Origin: an uncultured Bacilli bacterium | GTDB lineage: Bacteria; Bacillota_I; Bacilli_A; RF39; UBA660 | Reading direction: 5' to 3' | Length of the DNA stretch: 5,109 nucleotides | NCBI GenBank assembly: GCA_934101445.1 | Contig: CAKORQ010000080.1 | Coordinates: 1 to 5,109 of the forward strand | Part shown: in pieces, positions 1 to 5,109 of the stretch | Layout: the number at the start of each line of letters is the position of its first letter | Position numbering within the stretch: position 1 is the first letter of the stretch | Notes under the pieces: model-generated | Databases searched by the model: none | What the model saw: only the letters and a program-made list of their open reading frames with translations | What the model was told of the DNA's origin: nothing | Translations under genes and position numbers: made by a program

Positions 1-1
1 T

Positions 2-1654
2 GCTATCTATCAAGAATTACAAGATAATTATGCTAATAACTTATATCTTTCTAATAAAGTGTGGAAAAGGGTTAATTTGTTAAGTTATTATGGTTATATG
101 TACGATGGGCATGAAGATGATAAATGGTATGCTATAACTCAAGTGTTAATATGGAAAACTGTAAATCCCGATTATGACTTTTATTTTACCAATACTTTAA
201 ACGGTAAAAAGCAAATCGGGGCTTACCAAAAAGAAATAAATGAAATAGAAGAACTCATTGTTAATCATGAAAAAAAGATAAGTTTCATTAATGATGAAAT
301 AAAGGCCAATATCAATTCCAATCTAATCATTGAGGATAAAAATAAAGTTTTGGAAAATTATGAAATTCAAAATTCCACTCTACCAGCCACCATTAAAGGA
401 AATTTTCTAACAATTAAAACATCTTCGATGGCAAAAGAAAGTATCACCCTAATTAGAAAAGATAAAAAAAATTTAGCTAAACCTATAATATATAAACATA
501 ATGATTACCAAAATATCCTCGCTACTGGCACGTTTGAGCCTTCTATTATCAATATAACTATCAATGTAGAAGGTATAGCCCTTAAAGTAACTAAGACTGA
601 TTATGGTACTCATAAGCCCCTTAAAATAGCAAACTTAAAGTTTAAAATTAAAGATTTAAGTACCAATGAATATATTGAAAATCCTGATAATAAAGATGAT
701 AAATATATCTTTTTAACTAATGAATTTGGGTATTTTGTAACGGCTAAAACTCTAAATTATGGTAAATATGTTATTTTTGAAGAAGATAATAATTTAGATG
801 GATATATATGGAACAAAGAACCATTAGAAATCAACTTGACCAAAGAAAACGTAAAAACTGGCGATGATAACAGTCTTGTCCATGAAACTCAATTTTCTAA
901 TAAACGAATTAAAGGAAAAATTGTAGTAACAAAATTAGGGGAAAATTTTAATCCTGATAATAATAATTTTAATTATTCCTTTAAAAATCTAGAAAACGTT
1001 ACTATCGCTTTATATGCTAAAAATGTAATTAAAGATATAGACGGCAATGTTATTTACCCTAAAAATGTGGAAATTGCTCGTGGTCTAACCGATAAAGATG
1101 GTAAAATTATTTTTGATAATCTTTATCTAGGCAATTACTACTTAAAAGAAATAAAAAATAATGATATTTATCAATCAGATAATAAAGAATATGATATTGC
1201 TTTAACAAGTGAGGAAAAAAAGGAAACTATTGTTAAAAATATTACCATCAAAAATTATTTGAAAAAGGGTAGTATTATAATTAACAAGATTAATAGCCTA
1301 AATAGTGAACCTTTAAGTAATGCTAAAATTGGACTTTTTAATAGCAATAATGAACTTTTAAAAGAAGCTATTACTGATAATTATGGTAAAATAACTATTG
1401 AAGATGTAGCCCTAGGAACTTACTACATAAAAGAATTAGAAGCCCCACCTAAATTTGCTATAAAAAGTGATATTATAAAATTTAGCATTACCAGTGATAA
1501 AGAAACAATATATATAGATATTCCTAATGACCCAATAATATCGATTCCTGATACTTATAGTCCTAAAAAATGGGATATAGAATTATTATTTTTATTAGAA
1601 AGTATTACGCTCATATTATGGACTTTAAAAATGCGAAAAATATTAAAAAAATAA
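2..1654 (+). CDS. Thioester-domain / Cna_B-repeat surface adhesin with IPDTY sorting signal (5' partial)
   Basis: The frame is open to the left window edge, so the true start lies upstream; the in-frame GTG at 59 has no ribosome binding site and is internal. Residue numbers here count from that GTG. WYAITQVLIW (23-32) matches the Gln half of a thioester-forming domain (TED); Q28 (codon 140-142) would bond a Cys that must lie upstream, since the visible part has no cysteine. A charged, probably helical stretch (about 51-103) follows. Three Cna_B/SpaA-type domains come next, each with the expected isopeptide Lys near its start and Glu in a late Y-x-[LI]-x-E motif: K179/E241, K292/E364, K410/E459. 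The C-terminus has IPDTY (496-500), a hydrophobic segment (about 507-521) and a basic tail, which is a sortase sorting signal. Such proteins are wall-anchored adhesins that can bond covalently to host or matrix targets; the target cannot be read here. The adjoining sortase is the likely partner. Confidence 0.88.
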   Translation, partial: AIYQELQDNYANNLYLSNKVWKRVNLLSYYGYMYDGHEDDKWYAITQVLIWKTVNPDYDFYFTNTLNGKKQIGAYQKEINEIEELIVNHEKKISFINDEIKANINSNLIIEDKNKVLENYEIQNSTLPATIKGNFLTIKTSSMAKESITLIRKDKKNLAKPIIYKHNDYQNILATGTFEPSIINITINVEGIALKVTKTDYGTHKPLKIANLKFKIKDLSTNEYIENPDNKDDKYIFLTNEFGYFVTAKTLNYGKYVIFEEDNNLDGYIWNKEPLEINLTKENVKTGDDNSLVHETQFSNKRIKGKIVVTKLGENFNPDNNNFNYSFKNLENVTIALYAKNVIKDIDGNVIYPKNVEIARGLTDKDGKIIFDNLYLGNYYLKEIKNNDIYQSDNKEYDIALTSEEKKETIVKNITIKNYLKKGSIIINKINSLNSEPLSNAKIGLFNSNNELLKEAITDNYGKITIEDVALGTYYIKELEAPPKFAIKSDIIKFSITSDKETIYIDIPNDPIISIPDTYSPKKWDIELLFLLESITLILWTLKMRKILKK

Positions 1655-2223
1655 AAACAATAATCTTAATTATCTTTATCACTTTAATCAATAGTTTATA
1701 TATTATTATGAGAAGTTCTATTCCAACTAACAAAGTTTTAACAAAAGAGACCATAGAAGAGGAGTATTATCAAAAAGACCAAGAAAATTTAAATTTTAAA
1801 GAAGAGAAACCATTAAAAACCCCAACTAGTATTTTGGAAATACCCAAAATTAATTTAAAAGAATCTATTCCTGATATTAATAGTACTCAAAATAATGTTA
1901 ATAAAAATATATATGTTGTTAAAGAAACGATTTTTCCCGGTACTGGTAAAACCAGTCATATAATACTAGCGGCCCATTCTGGGTATAATAAAATATCCTT
2001 CTTTAAAAGACTACCGGAATTAAAAAAAGATGACATTATAAATTTTTACTATAAAAATAAGCAATATACCTATAAAATTGTTCAAGCAAAAGAAATAGAG
2101 AAAAACGGAACCATGATTTGGGAATCAACTTTTAAAGACGATATAACCCTTATAACCTGTTTAAAGGGAACAAACAAACAAATTGTTTATCAAGGAATAT
2201 TAACTTATACTAGCAATCTTTAA
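1618..2223 (+). CDS. Membrane-anchored sortase (cysteine transpeptidase)
   Basis: The 201-residue protein has a basic N-terminus, one membrane segment (about 13-31), a linker rich in charged residues (about 40-70) and a sortase domain from about 72. The catalytic His is in LAAHSG (H120, codon 1975-1977) and the catalytic Cys in TLITC (C181, codon 2158-2160). Sortases cleave the C-terminal signal of surface proteins and join them to peptidoglycan or another pilin, acting outside the membrane. The usual Arg after the Cys is absent: the strand reads TNKQIVYQG, with K187 or Q188 in its place. I chose ATG 1618, which gives a normal N-in anchor; ATG 1570 is also in frame and adds 16 residues. Neither has a clear ribosome binding site. 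The gene overlaps the end of the adhesin gene by 37 bases (85 with the longer start), which suggests translational coupling and that the adhesin is its substrate. The sortase class is not assigned. Confidence 0.9.
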   Translation: MDFKNAKNIKKIKTIILIIFITLINSLYIIMRSSIPTNKVLTKETIEEEYYQKDQENLNFKEEKPLKTPTSILEIPKINLKESIPDINSTQNNVNKNIYVVKETIFPGTGKTSHIILAAHSGYNKISFFKRLPELKKDDIINFYYKNKQYTYKIVQAKEIEKNGTMIWESTFKDDITLITCLKGTNKQIVYQGILTYTSNL

Positions 2224-2259
2224 AAAGAAATGATATCATATTACACCGAGTGATATATT

Positions 2260-2496
2260 ATGAAAAATTATAAAAAATTATTATTAGAACAATTAAAAGC
2301 CCAAAGAAATTATATTGAAATATATTGTAGAACAAAGAACAAAACTGATTTAAGGATTATTAGTCATTTAGAAAAAACGATAAATTGTAAAGATATTTTA
2401 ACTAAAAATGAATTTGATAATTATGATGAAGAAATGGTAAAAATAGATACAAGAATTTCCAAAAGGACAATAAGTCTAAAAAAACAATTTAAATAA
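2260..2496 (+). CDS. Small basic hypothetical protein (78 aa)
   Basis: I do not recognise this protein. It is Lys-rich and mostly polar, with no signal peptide or membrane segment, and looks largely helical (LLLEQLKAQRNYIEIY near the N-terminus, then IISHLEKTI). It has two cysteines (residues 23 and 43) that do not form a metal-binding pair. A modest ribosome binding site, GAGTGA, lies at 2248-2253, six bases before the ATG. The gene begins 36 bases after the sortase stop with no terminator between, so it may be co-transcribed with the sortase. A weak extended -10 (TGATATCAT, 2231-2239) could give it its own start. The base composition and TAA stop are like its neighbours, so there is no sign of recent transfer. 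It is probably a real cytoplasmic protein of unknown role. Confidence 0.7.
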   Translation: MKNYKKLLLEQLKAQRNYIEIYCRTKNKTDLRIISHLEKTINCKDILTKNEFDNYDEEMVKIDTRISKRTISLKKQFK

Positions 2497-2513
2497 AAGT
2501 AAAAAATATTAAG

Positions 2514-2542
2514 GTGTCATTATTAAAAAAATATGTTATGAT
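2514..2542 (+). promoter_or_regulatory. Sigma-A-type promoter with extended -10, upstream of the 216-aa gene
   Basis: The -35 box is GTGTCA (2514-2519, four of six consensus bases). A 17-base spacer follows, ending in TG plus one base (2534-2536), then TATGAT (2537-2542), an extended -10 with one mismatch. Transcription should begin near 2549, leaving a short leader that carries the ribosome binding site. The next gene is therefore probably its own transcription unit. Confidence 0.6.
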
Positions 2543-2563
2543 AGAAACGAAAGTAGGAGTAAT

Positions 2564-3214
2564 ATGATTAATAATGATGAAAATGCAAATTTTTCTTGTA
2601 AAATAGATTGGCTTGATGATATTTATTTAGGAACTAAAGAGTCGCAAGGTATTAGAAATGCCACTAATGCTATTAAATTTGTCTTATTTGATGATATAAG
2701 TGTCTTACCAGATGGTTTAAAATATAATGACAAATTTGAATTTATTTCTGCCAGAAGAGGTGGGCGTAGTAAAGCCAAAATGCTAACTTCTATAGATTTA
2801 ATTCAAATTCTATGTAAATATGCGATGCAATCATTCGGCATTAATAACAAAGATTTTTCTTTAGGATATGATGATTATTTAAACGCCCTAAATCATAAAA
2901 TAACTTGTGATTATACCCCAGATTTTGCCGTAGAAATAACTGCCTTTGCTTGTTTAGATAATATCTATGCAGCTTATAATTTGTTAAAAAATAATAAGAA
3001 TTTAAAACTTGTTTTAGTAAATGCTCTAATAAATGAAAGATATATCGAAAATAAAATGTTGATGTTAAATCGTTTCGATGGCTATCTTATAAATGAAAAT
3101 ATTAGTGCTGAAGATAAAGAAAAGTACTTAGATAACTTTATAGAATTAGATACTTATTTTTATAAAATTCAAACTAGAGATTCCGAATATTTAGAATATA
3201 TTAATGCATTATAA
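2564..3214 (+). CDS. Hypothetical soluble protein (216 aa)
   Basis: I do not recognise the family. The start is well supported: AGGAG at 2555-2559 precedes the ATG by four bases, behind an extended -10 promoter. No signal peptide or membrane segment is visible, so the protein is probably cytoplasmic. It is rich in Asp, Asn and Lys, with a basic patch ARRGGRSKAK (63-72) that could bind a phosphate or nucleic acid (inference only). Features that may help recognition are CKIDWLDDIYLGTKESQGIR (12-31), VLPDGLKYND (47-56), CDYTPDFAVEITAFACLDNI (115-134), and a hydrophobic strand LKLVLVNALI (147-156). The four cysteines (12, 84, 115, 130) form no obvious metal site. A long inverted repeat follows the stop and may end the transcript. 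It has no functional link to its neighbours that I can see. Confidence 0.85.
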   Translation: MINNDENANFSCKIDWLDDIYLGTKESQGIRNATNAIKFVLFDDISVLPDGLKYNDKFEFISARRGGRSKAKMLTSIDLIQILCKYAMQSFGINNKDFSLGYDDYLNALNHKITCDYTPDFAVEITAFACLDNIYAAYNLLKNNKNLKLVLVNALINERYIENKMLMLNRFDGYLINENISAEDKEKYLDNFIELDTYFYKIQTRDSEYLEYINAL

Positions 3215-3217
3215 ATT

Positions 3218-3272
3218 TTTGAAGTAGTATCAAATAAGTATTTTGACTGTTTAAGAAAATTACTACTTTAAA
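3218..3272 (+). terminator. Long inverted repeat, possible terminator of the 216-aa gene
   Basis: The arm TTTGAAGTAGTA (3218-3229) pairs with TACTACTTTAAA (3261-3272) over 12 pairs, one of them G-T. The 31-base loop holds a smaller hairpin, TCAAA/TTTGA (3230-3246). A short TTTT run follows at 3273-3276. The stem is AT-rich and the loop long, so this is weaker than a textbook terminator. The region between the flanking genes (3215-3321) otherwise holds only the mscL promoter and leader. Confidence 0.4.
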
Positions 3273-3300
3273 TTTTCAATAATCAATGTTAAACTATAAG
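3273..3300 (+). promoter_or_regulatory. Candidate mscL promoter
   Basis: TTTTCA (3273-3278, four of six -35 bases), a 16-base spacer, then TATAAG (3295-3300, five of six -10 bases). The predicted start near 3307 would fall on the ribosome binding site AAGGGAG (3306-3312) and leave almost no leader, so a start further upstream is possible. Confidence 0.35.
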
Positions 3301-3321
3301 TGTTTAAGGGAGTAGTGTCAA

Positions 3322-3735
3322 ATGAAAAAAATAATTGAAGAGTTTAAAAAATTCATTATGCGAGGTAACGTTATTGATTTAGCCGTCGGTGTCGTAATGG
3401 GCAATGCTTTTTCTAAAATTGTTAGTTCTCTAGTTAATGATATAATGATGCCAATAATCGGGATAATTATCGGTGGTCACGATTTTAGCAATTTATCCAT
3501 AACTGTTGGGACAGCCAAAATTATGTACGGAGCCTTTATTCAAAATATAATTAATTTTCTTATCATCGCTACATCAATCTTTATCTTTATAAAAGTTATT
3601 AATGCTTTAACTCATAAAAAGGAAGAAATAAAAGAAAAAGAGGCTCAAAAAGAAGAAGTAAAAGTTAGCGAAGAAATACTACTTTTAAGAGAAATAAGAG
3701 ACTCTTTACAGAACAAAAGCACTAAGAAAAACTAA
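3322..3735 (+). CDS. mscL: Large-conductance mechanosensitive channel MscL
   Basis: MscL forms a homopentameric pore in the cell membrane that opens when membrane tension rises, releasing solutes during osmotic downshock. The 137 residues are within the usual range. The N-terminal amphipathic helix (KKIIEEFKKFIMRGN) leads into the signature GNVIDLAVGVVMGNAFSKIV and then SLVNDIMMP in the first membrane helix (about 15-47). A short extracellular loop (about 50-67) is followed by YGAFIQNIINFLI and the second helix (about 68-95). The C-terminal charged bundle runs from about 98, with EEILLLREIRDSL at its end. A good ribosome binding site, AAGGGAG at 3306-3312, lies nine bases before the ATG. The gene is apparently monocistronic: a strong hairpin terminator overlaps its last codons and the next gene runs the other way. 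Confidence 0.97.
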   Translation: MKKIIEEFKKFIMRGNVIDLAVGVVMGNAFSKIVSSLVNDIMMPIIGIIIGGHDFSNLSITVGTAKIMYGAFIQNIINFLIIATSIFIFIKVINALTHKKEEIKEKEAQKEEVKVSEEILLLREIRDSLQNKSTKKN

Positions 3736-3748
3736 TCCTAGTGCTTTT
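3715..3748. terminator. Bidirectional terminator shared by mscL and the convergent small gene
   Basis: A perfect 10-bp stem, AAAAGCACTA (3715-3724) with TAGTGCTTTT (3739-3748), encloses a 14-base loop. T-rich sequence follows on the plus strand; read from the minus strand it also ends in TTTT. The left arm and the mscL stop (3733-3735) show that it overlaps the mscL coding end. The minus-strand gene stops at 3750, just before the stem. Confidence 0.85.
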
Positions 3749-3749
3749 A

Positions 3750-3848
3750 TTATTTATTTAAAAACATAGCGGCATAAGAGGCGACAATTCCTCCAATCAT
3801 AACTATTAACATAGTCCATACAACTATCTTTTGAGCTTTTTTTGACAT
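3750..3848 (-). CDS. Small single-pass membrane peptide (32 aa)
   Basis: This short gene encodes MSKKAQKIVVWTMLIVMIGG (1-20) and a further 12 residues ending in FLNK. It has a basic N-terminus and one membrane helix (about 8-30), so it is probably N-in with a very short outer tail. The evidence that it is real is good. AGAAGG (complement of 3858-3863) lies nine bases before the ATG, a near-consensus promoter lies just upstream on the same strand, and a shared terminator follows the stop. The layout (Lys-rich start, then W-x-M-L-I-x-M-x-G) resembles, from memory, DUF4044-type short membrane proteins of Firmicutes, whose role is not known to me. That family link is tentative. It is transcribed convergently to mscL and divergently from the SpoIIM-like gene. 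Confidence 0.82.
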   Translation of the reverse strand: MSKKAQKIVVWTMLIVMIGGIVASYAAMFLNK

Positions 3849-3883
3849 TACCAAATACCTTCTTTCAATAATTAATTACTATT

Positions 3884-3912
3884 ATTTTAGCATAAAAAGA
3901 ACTGCTTGCCAA
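3884..3912 (-). promoter_or_regulatory. Near-consensus sigma-A promoter for the 32-aa membrane peptide
   Basis: Read on the minus strand, TTGGCA (3912-3907, five of six -35 bases) is followed by exactly 17 bases and TAAAAT (3889-3884, five of six -10 bases). The spacer ends in TGC, which makes an extended -10. It is the best promoter in the window and predicts a leader of about 30 bases before the small gene. Confidence 0.75.
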
Positions 3913-3924
3913 TATACTTATCAT

Positions 3925-3930
3925 AGGTGA
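3925..3930 (+). promoter_or_regulatory. Ribosome binding site that places the SpoIIM-like start at TTG 3936
   Basis: AGGTGA precedes the TTG at 3936 by five bases. The in-frame GTG at 3927 lies inside this motif and has no site of its own, so it is unlikely to be the start. Confidence 0.65.
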
Positions 3931-3935
3931 TAACG

Positions 3936-4514
3936 TTGAAATATTTAAAAAAGCACAGCAACATAGTAACTTTTCTTCTAACTATCTTGGTAATTGGGGT
4001 AATTTTAGGGCTGATTTTAGGAATTAAGCAAGATACTATTTTTAAAAATGATGTTGTAACCAGTCTTAATGGTTTACAAAATTTACTTTTAACAAAGAAA
4101 ATAAATAATATATTAAATCATTTTATAACTTTTTCTATCTTGATTGTTACCTCTTTTATAGTGCCATTATTCTTTTTAAATTATATTATTATTTTATTTA
4201 AAGGTTTAAGTATTGGTTTTACTCTTTATATTTTTACTATTACTTTAGGTTTTAAAGGTTTTTTCTATGGCTTAATATATAATTTAATTACTAATTTATT
4301 ATTTTGTCTTATATATATTTTTCTAATAATTAGGGGAATGAATATAAGTAAAAATTTTATTAGTTTTATATTGACTCACGATAATAAGTGGATATTAAAT
4401 GTTAAAAATACGCTACTTGGAATAATTATTTTGATAAGTGTTTGCTTGGGATATGATATTGTTTTATTCTTATTTTCTAATTTTGTAATAGATAAGTTAA
4501 TTTGGCTATTTTAA
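3936..4514 (+). CDS. SpoIIM-family (DUF95) integral membrane protein
   Basis: From the TTG start the protein has 192 residues, close to the usual length of about 200 for stage II sporulation protein M. It has a basic N-terminus (KYLKKH), a first membrane helix (about 10-30), an outer loop (about 31-60), and further membrane segments at about 63-87, 91-105, 109-133 and 159-190. The segment LFKGLSIGFTLY (87-98), with its FKG and GF pairs after a hydrophobic run, is what I recognise from SpoIIM. In Bacillus, SpoIIM is the membrane scaffold that holds SpoIID and SpoIIP, the wall hydrolases that drive engulfment. No other sporulation gene is in this window, so it could instead be a general DUF95 membrane protein. 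A longer reading starts at GTG 3927. I saw no convincing plus-strand promoter just upstream. The gene ends 49 bases before mnmA. Confidence 0.78.
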   Translation: MKYLKKHSNIVTFLLTILVIGVILGLILGIKQDTIFKNDVVTSLNGLQNLLLTKKINNILNHFITFSILIVTSFIVPLFFLNYIIILFKGLSIGFTLYIFTITLGFKGFFYGLIYNLITNLLFCLIYIFLIIRGMNISKNFISFILTHDNKWILNVKNTLLGIIILISVCLGYDIVLFLFSNFVIDKLIWLF

Positions 4515-4543
4515 TAGACTTTATGAGACTAATTTGATAAAAT
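4515..4543 (+). promoter_or_regulatory. Candidate mnmA promoter with extended -10
   Basis: TAGACT (4515-4520, four of six -35 bases), a 17-base spacer ending in TGA, then TAAAAT (4538-4543, five of six -10 bases). It begins directly after the stop of the SpoIIM-like gene, so mnmA can be transcribed independently of it. Confidence 0.5.
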
Positions 4544-4563
4544 AATTTGCAGGAAGTGGTTAT

Positions 4564-5109
4564 ATGAAAACTGTAGTAGTAGGAATGAGCGGGGGAGTTG
4601 ATTCTTCAGTTTCCGCCTATCTTTTAAAAAAACAAGGATATAATGTTATAGGATTATTTATGCGTAACTGGGATGCGGCACTAAACAATGACATAGAAGG
4701 CAATCCTACTTTTGGAGAAAATATTTGTCCCCAAGAACAAGACTACAATGATGCTAAAATTGTTTGTGAACAATTAGACATTCCTTTACATCGTGTAGAC
4801 TTTATTAAAGAATATTGGGATAATGTTTTTAAATATTTTCTTAATGAATTAGAGAAGGGGAGAACTCCTAATCCTGATTTAATGTGTAATAAATATATTA
4901 AATTTGATTTATTTATTAAAGAGGCTAAAAAGTTAGGAGCCGATTATATTGCAACTGGTCATTATGCAAGAATTAAAGATGGAGAATTATTAAGAGGAGT
5001 TGATGATAATAAAGATCAAACTTACTTTTTGTCTCAACTTAGCAAAGAACAACTTAGAAATGTTTTATTTCCTGTTGGGGATATCAAAAAAGAAGAAGTT
5101 AGAAAAATA
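4564..5109 (+). CDS. mnmA: tRNA-specific 2-thiouridylase MnmA (3' partial)
   Basis: MnmA uses ATP to activate U34 of tRNA-Lys, -Glu and -Gln and inserts sulfur at position 2, which stabilises decoding. The 182 codons seen are about half of the usual length of roughly 360; the gene runs off the window. The PP-loop SGGVDS (9-14) binds ATP. MRNWD (33-37), the first catalytic Cys in NPDLMCNK (C108), ATGHYAR (130-136) and DQTYFLSQL (151-159) are all family signatures. The second catalytic Cys would lie past the window edge. The segment after MRNWD is longer than in Bacillus or Staphylococcus and reads NPTFGENICPQEQDYNDA, and the Cys loop is CNKYIKF rather than CNKEIKF; I associate both with Mollicutes and Erysipelotrichia. 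A ribosome binding site, AGGAAG (4551-4556), lies seven bases before the ATG. Confidence 0.97.
   Translation, partial: MKTVVVGMSGGVDSSVSAYLLKKQGYNVIGLFMRNWDAALNNDIEGNPTFGENICPQEQDYNDAKIVCEQLDIPLHRVDFIKEYWDNVFKYFLNELEKGRTPNPDLMCNKYIKFDLFIKEAKKLGADYIATGHYARIKDGELLRGVDDNKDQTYFLSQLSKEQLRNVLFPVGDIKKEEVRKI

Noticed and set aside
59..61. GTG at 59 as the start of the adhesin
   Set aside because: The frame stays open to the window edge with sensible protein sequence, there is no ribosome binding site, and the thioester-type domain would lose its Cys-bearing half.
2211..2239. Promoter for the 78-aa gene (TAGCAA, 17 bases, TATCAT with TG extension)
   Set aside because: The -35 box matches only three of six bases; kept as a note in the gene entry, not called.
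2231..2256. Inverted repeat ATATCA/TGATAT between the sortase and the 78-aa gene as a terminator
   Set aside because: Only six AT-rich pairs with no T-run after them; more likely chance in AT-rich sequence.
3913..3918. TATACT as a plus-strand -10 box for the SpoIIM-like gene
   Set aside because: No -35 box lies at a workable distance, and the start point would fall on the ribosome binding site. It also abuts the -35 box of the well-supported minus-strand promoter.
3927..3929. GTG as the start of the SpoIIM-like protein
   Set aside because: It lies within the AGGTGA motif that serves the TTG at 3936.
1..5109. Alternative genetic code with TGA as Trp, considered because of the Mollicutes-like features
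   Set aside because: No gene has an in-frame TGA, all tryptophans use TGG, and all complete genes end in TAA.
1..5109. Mobile element, CRISPR array, tRNA or defence system
   Set aside because: I saw no transposase, integrase, terminal repeats, regularly spaced repeats, cloverleaf sequence or recognisable defence protein. The unknown genes alone do not justify such a call.

Overview
The window is strongly AT-rich. Every stop codon seen is TAA, tryptophan is encoded by TGG, and no reading frame needs TGA to be read through, so the standard bacterial code fits. Gene content (a sortase with a Cna_B-type surface protein, a SpoIIM-family membrane protein, MscL, MnmA) points to a low-G+C Firmicutes/Bacilli lineage. 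The MnmA fragment has the long insertion after MRNWD and the CNKYIKF form of the catalytic loop that I associate with Mollicutes and Erysipelotrichia relatives. A gut-type wall-bearing relative of the Mollicutes (RF39-like or Erysipelotrichales-like) is my best guess. That placement is inference.

Region 1 (1-2223, plus strand) is a surface-display pair. A large protein, cut off at its 5' end by the window edge, holds the Gln half of a thioester-forming adhesin domain, a helical segment, three Cna_B-type isopeptide domains and a C-terminal sorting signal with the motif IPDTY. It overlaps a membrane-anchored sortase that presumably attaches it to the cell wall. The sortase keeps its His and Cys but shows no Arg at the usual third catalytic position.

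Region 2 (2224-3321) holds two genes I do not recognise: a 78-residue basic protein and a 216-residue soluble protein. The second has its own extended -10 promoter and a strong ribosome binding site. A long inverted repeat follows it. One arm of this repeat could instead pair with the ribosome binding site region of the next gene.

Region 3 (3322-3912) holds mscL, the large-conductance mechanosensitive channel. It converges with a 32-codon gene on the minus strand for a single-pass membrane peptide, which has a near-consensus promoter and a good ribosome binding site. The two genes share one bidirectional hairpin terminator whose left arm lies in the mscL coding region.

Region 4 (3913-5109, plus strand) holds a SpoIIM-family multi-pass membrane protein, probably starting at a TTG codon, and then the 5' part (182 codons) of mnmA, the tRNA 2-thiouridylase, behind its own promoter. 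The genes after the adhesin/sortase pair look like separate small transcription units rather than one operon. I saw no tRNA, rRNA, CRISPR array, insertion sequence or attachment site.
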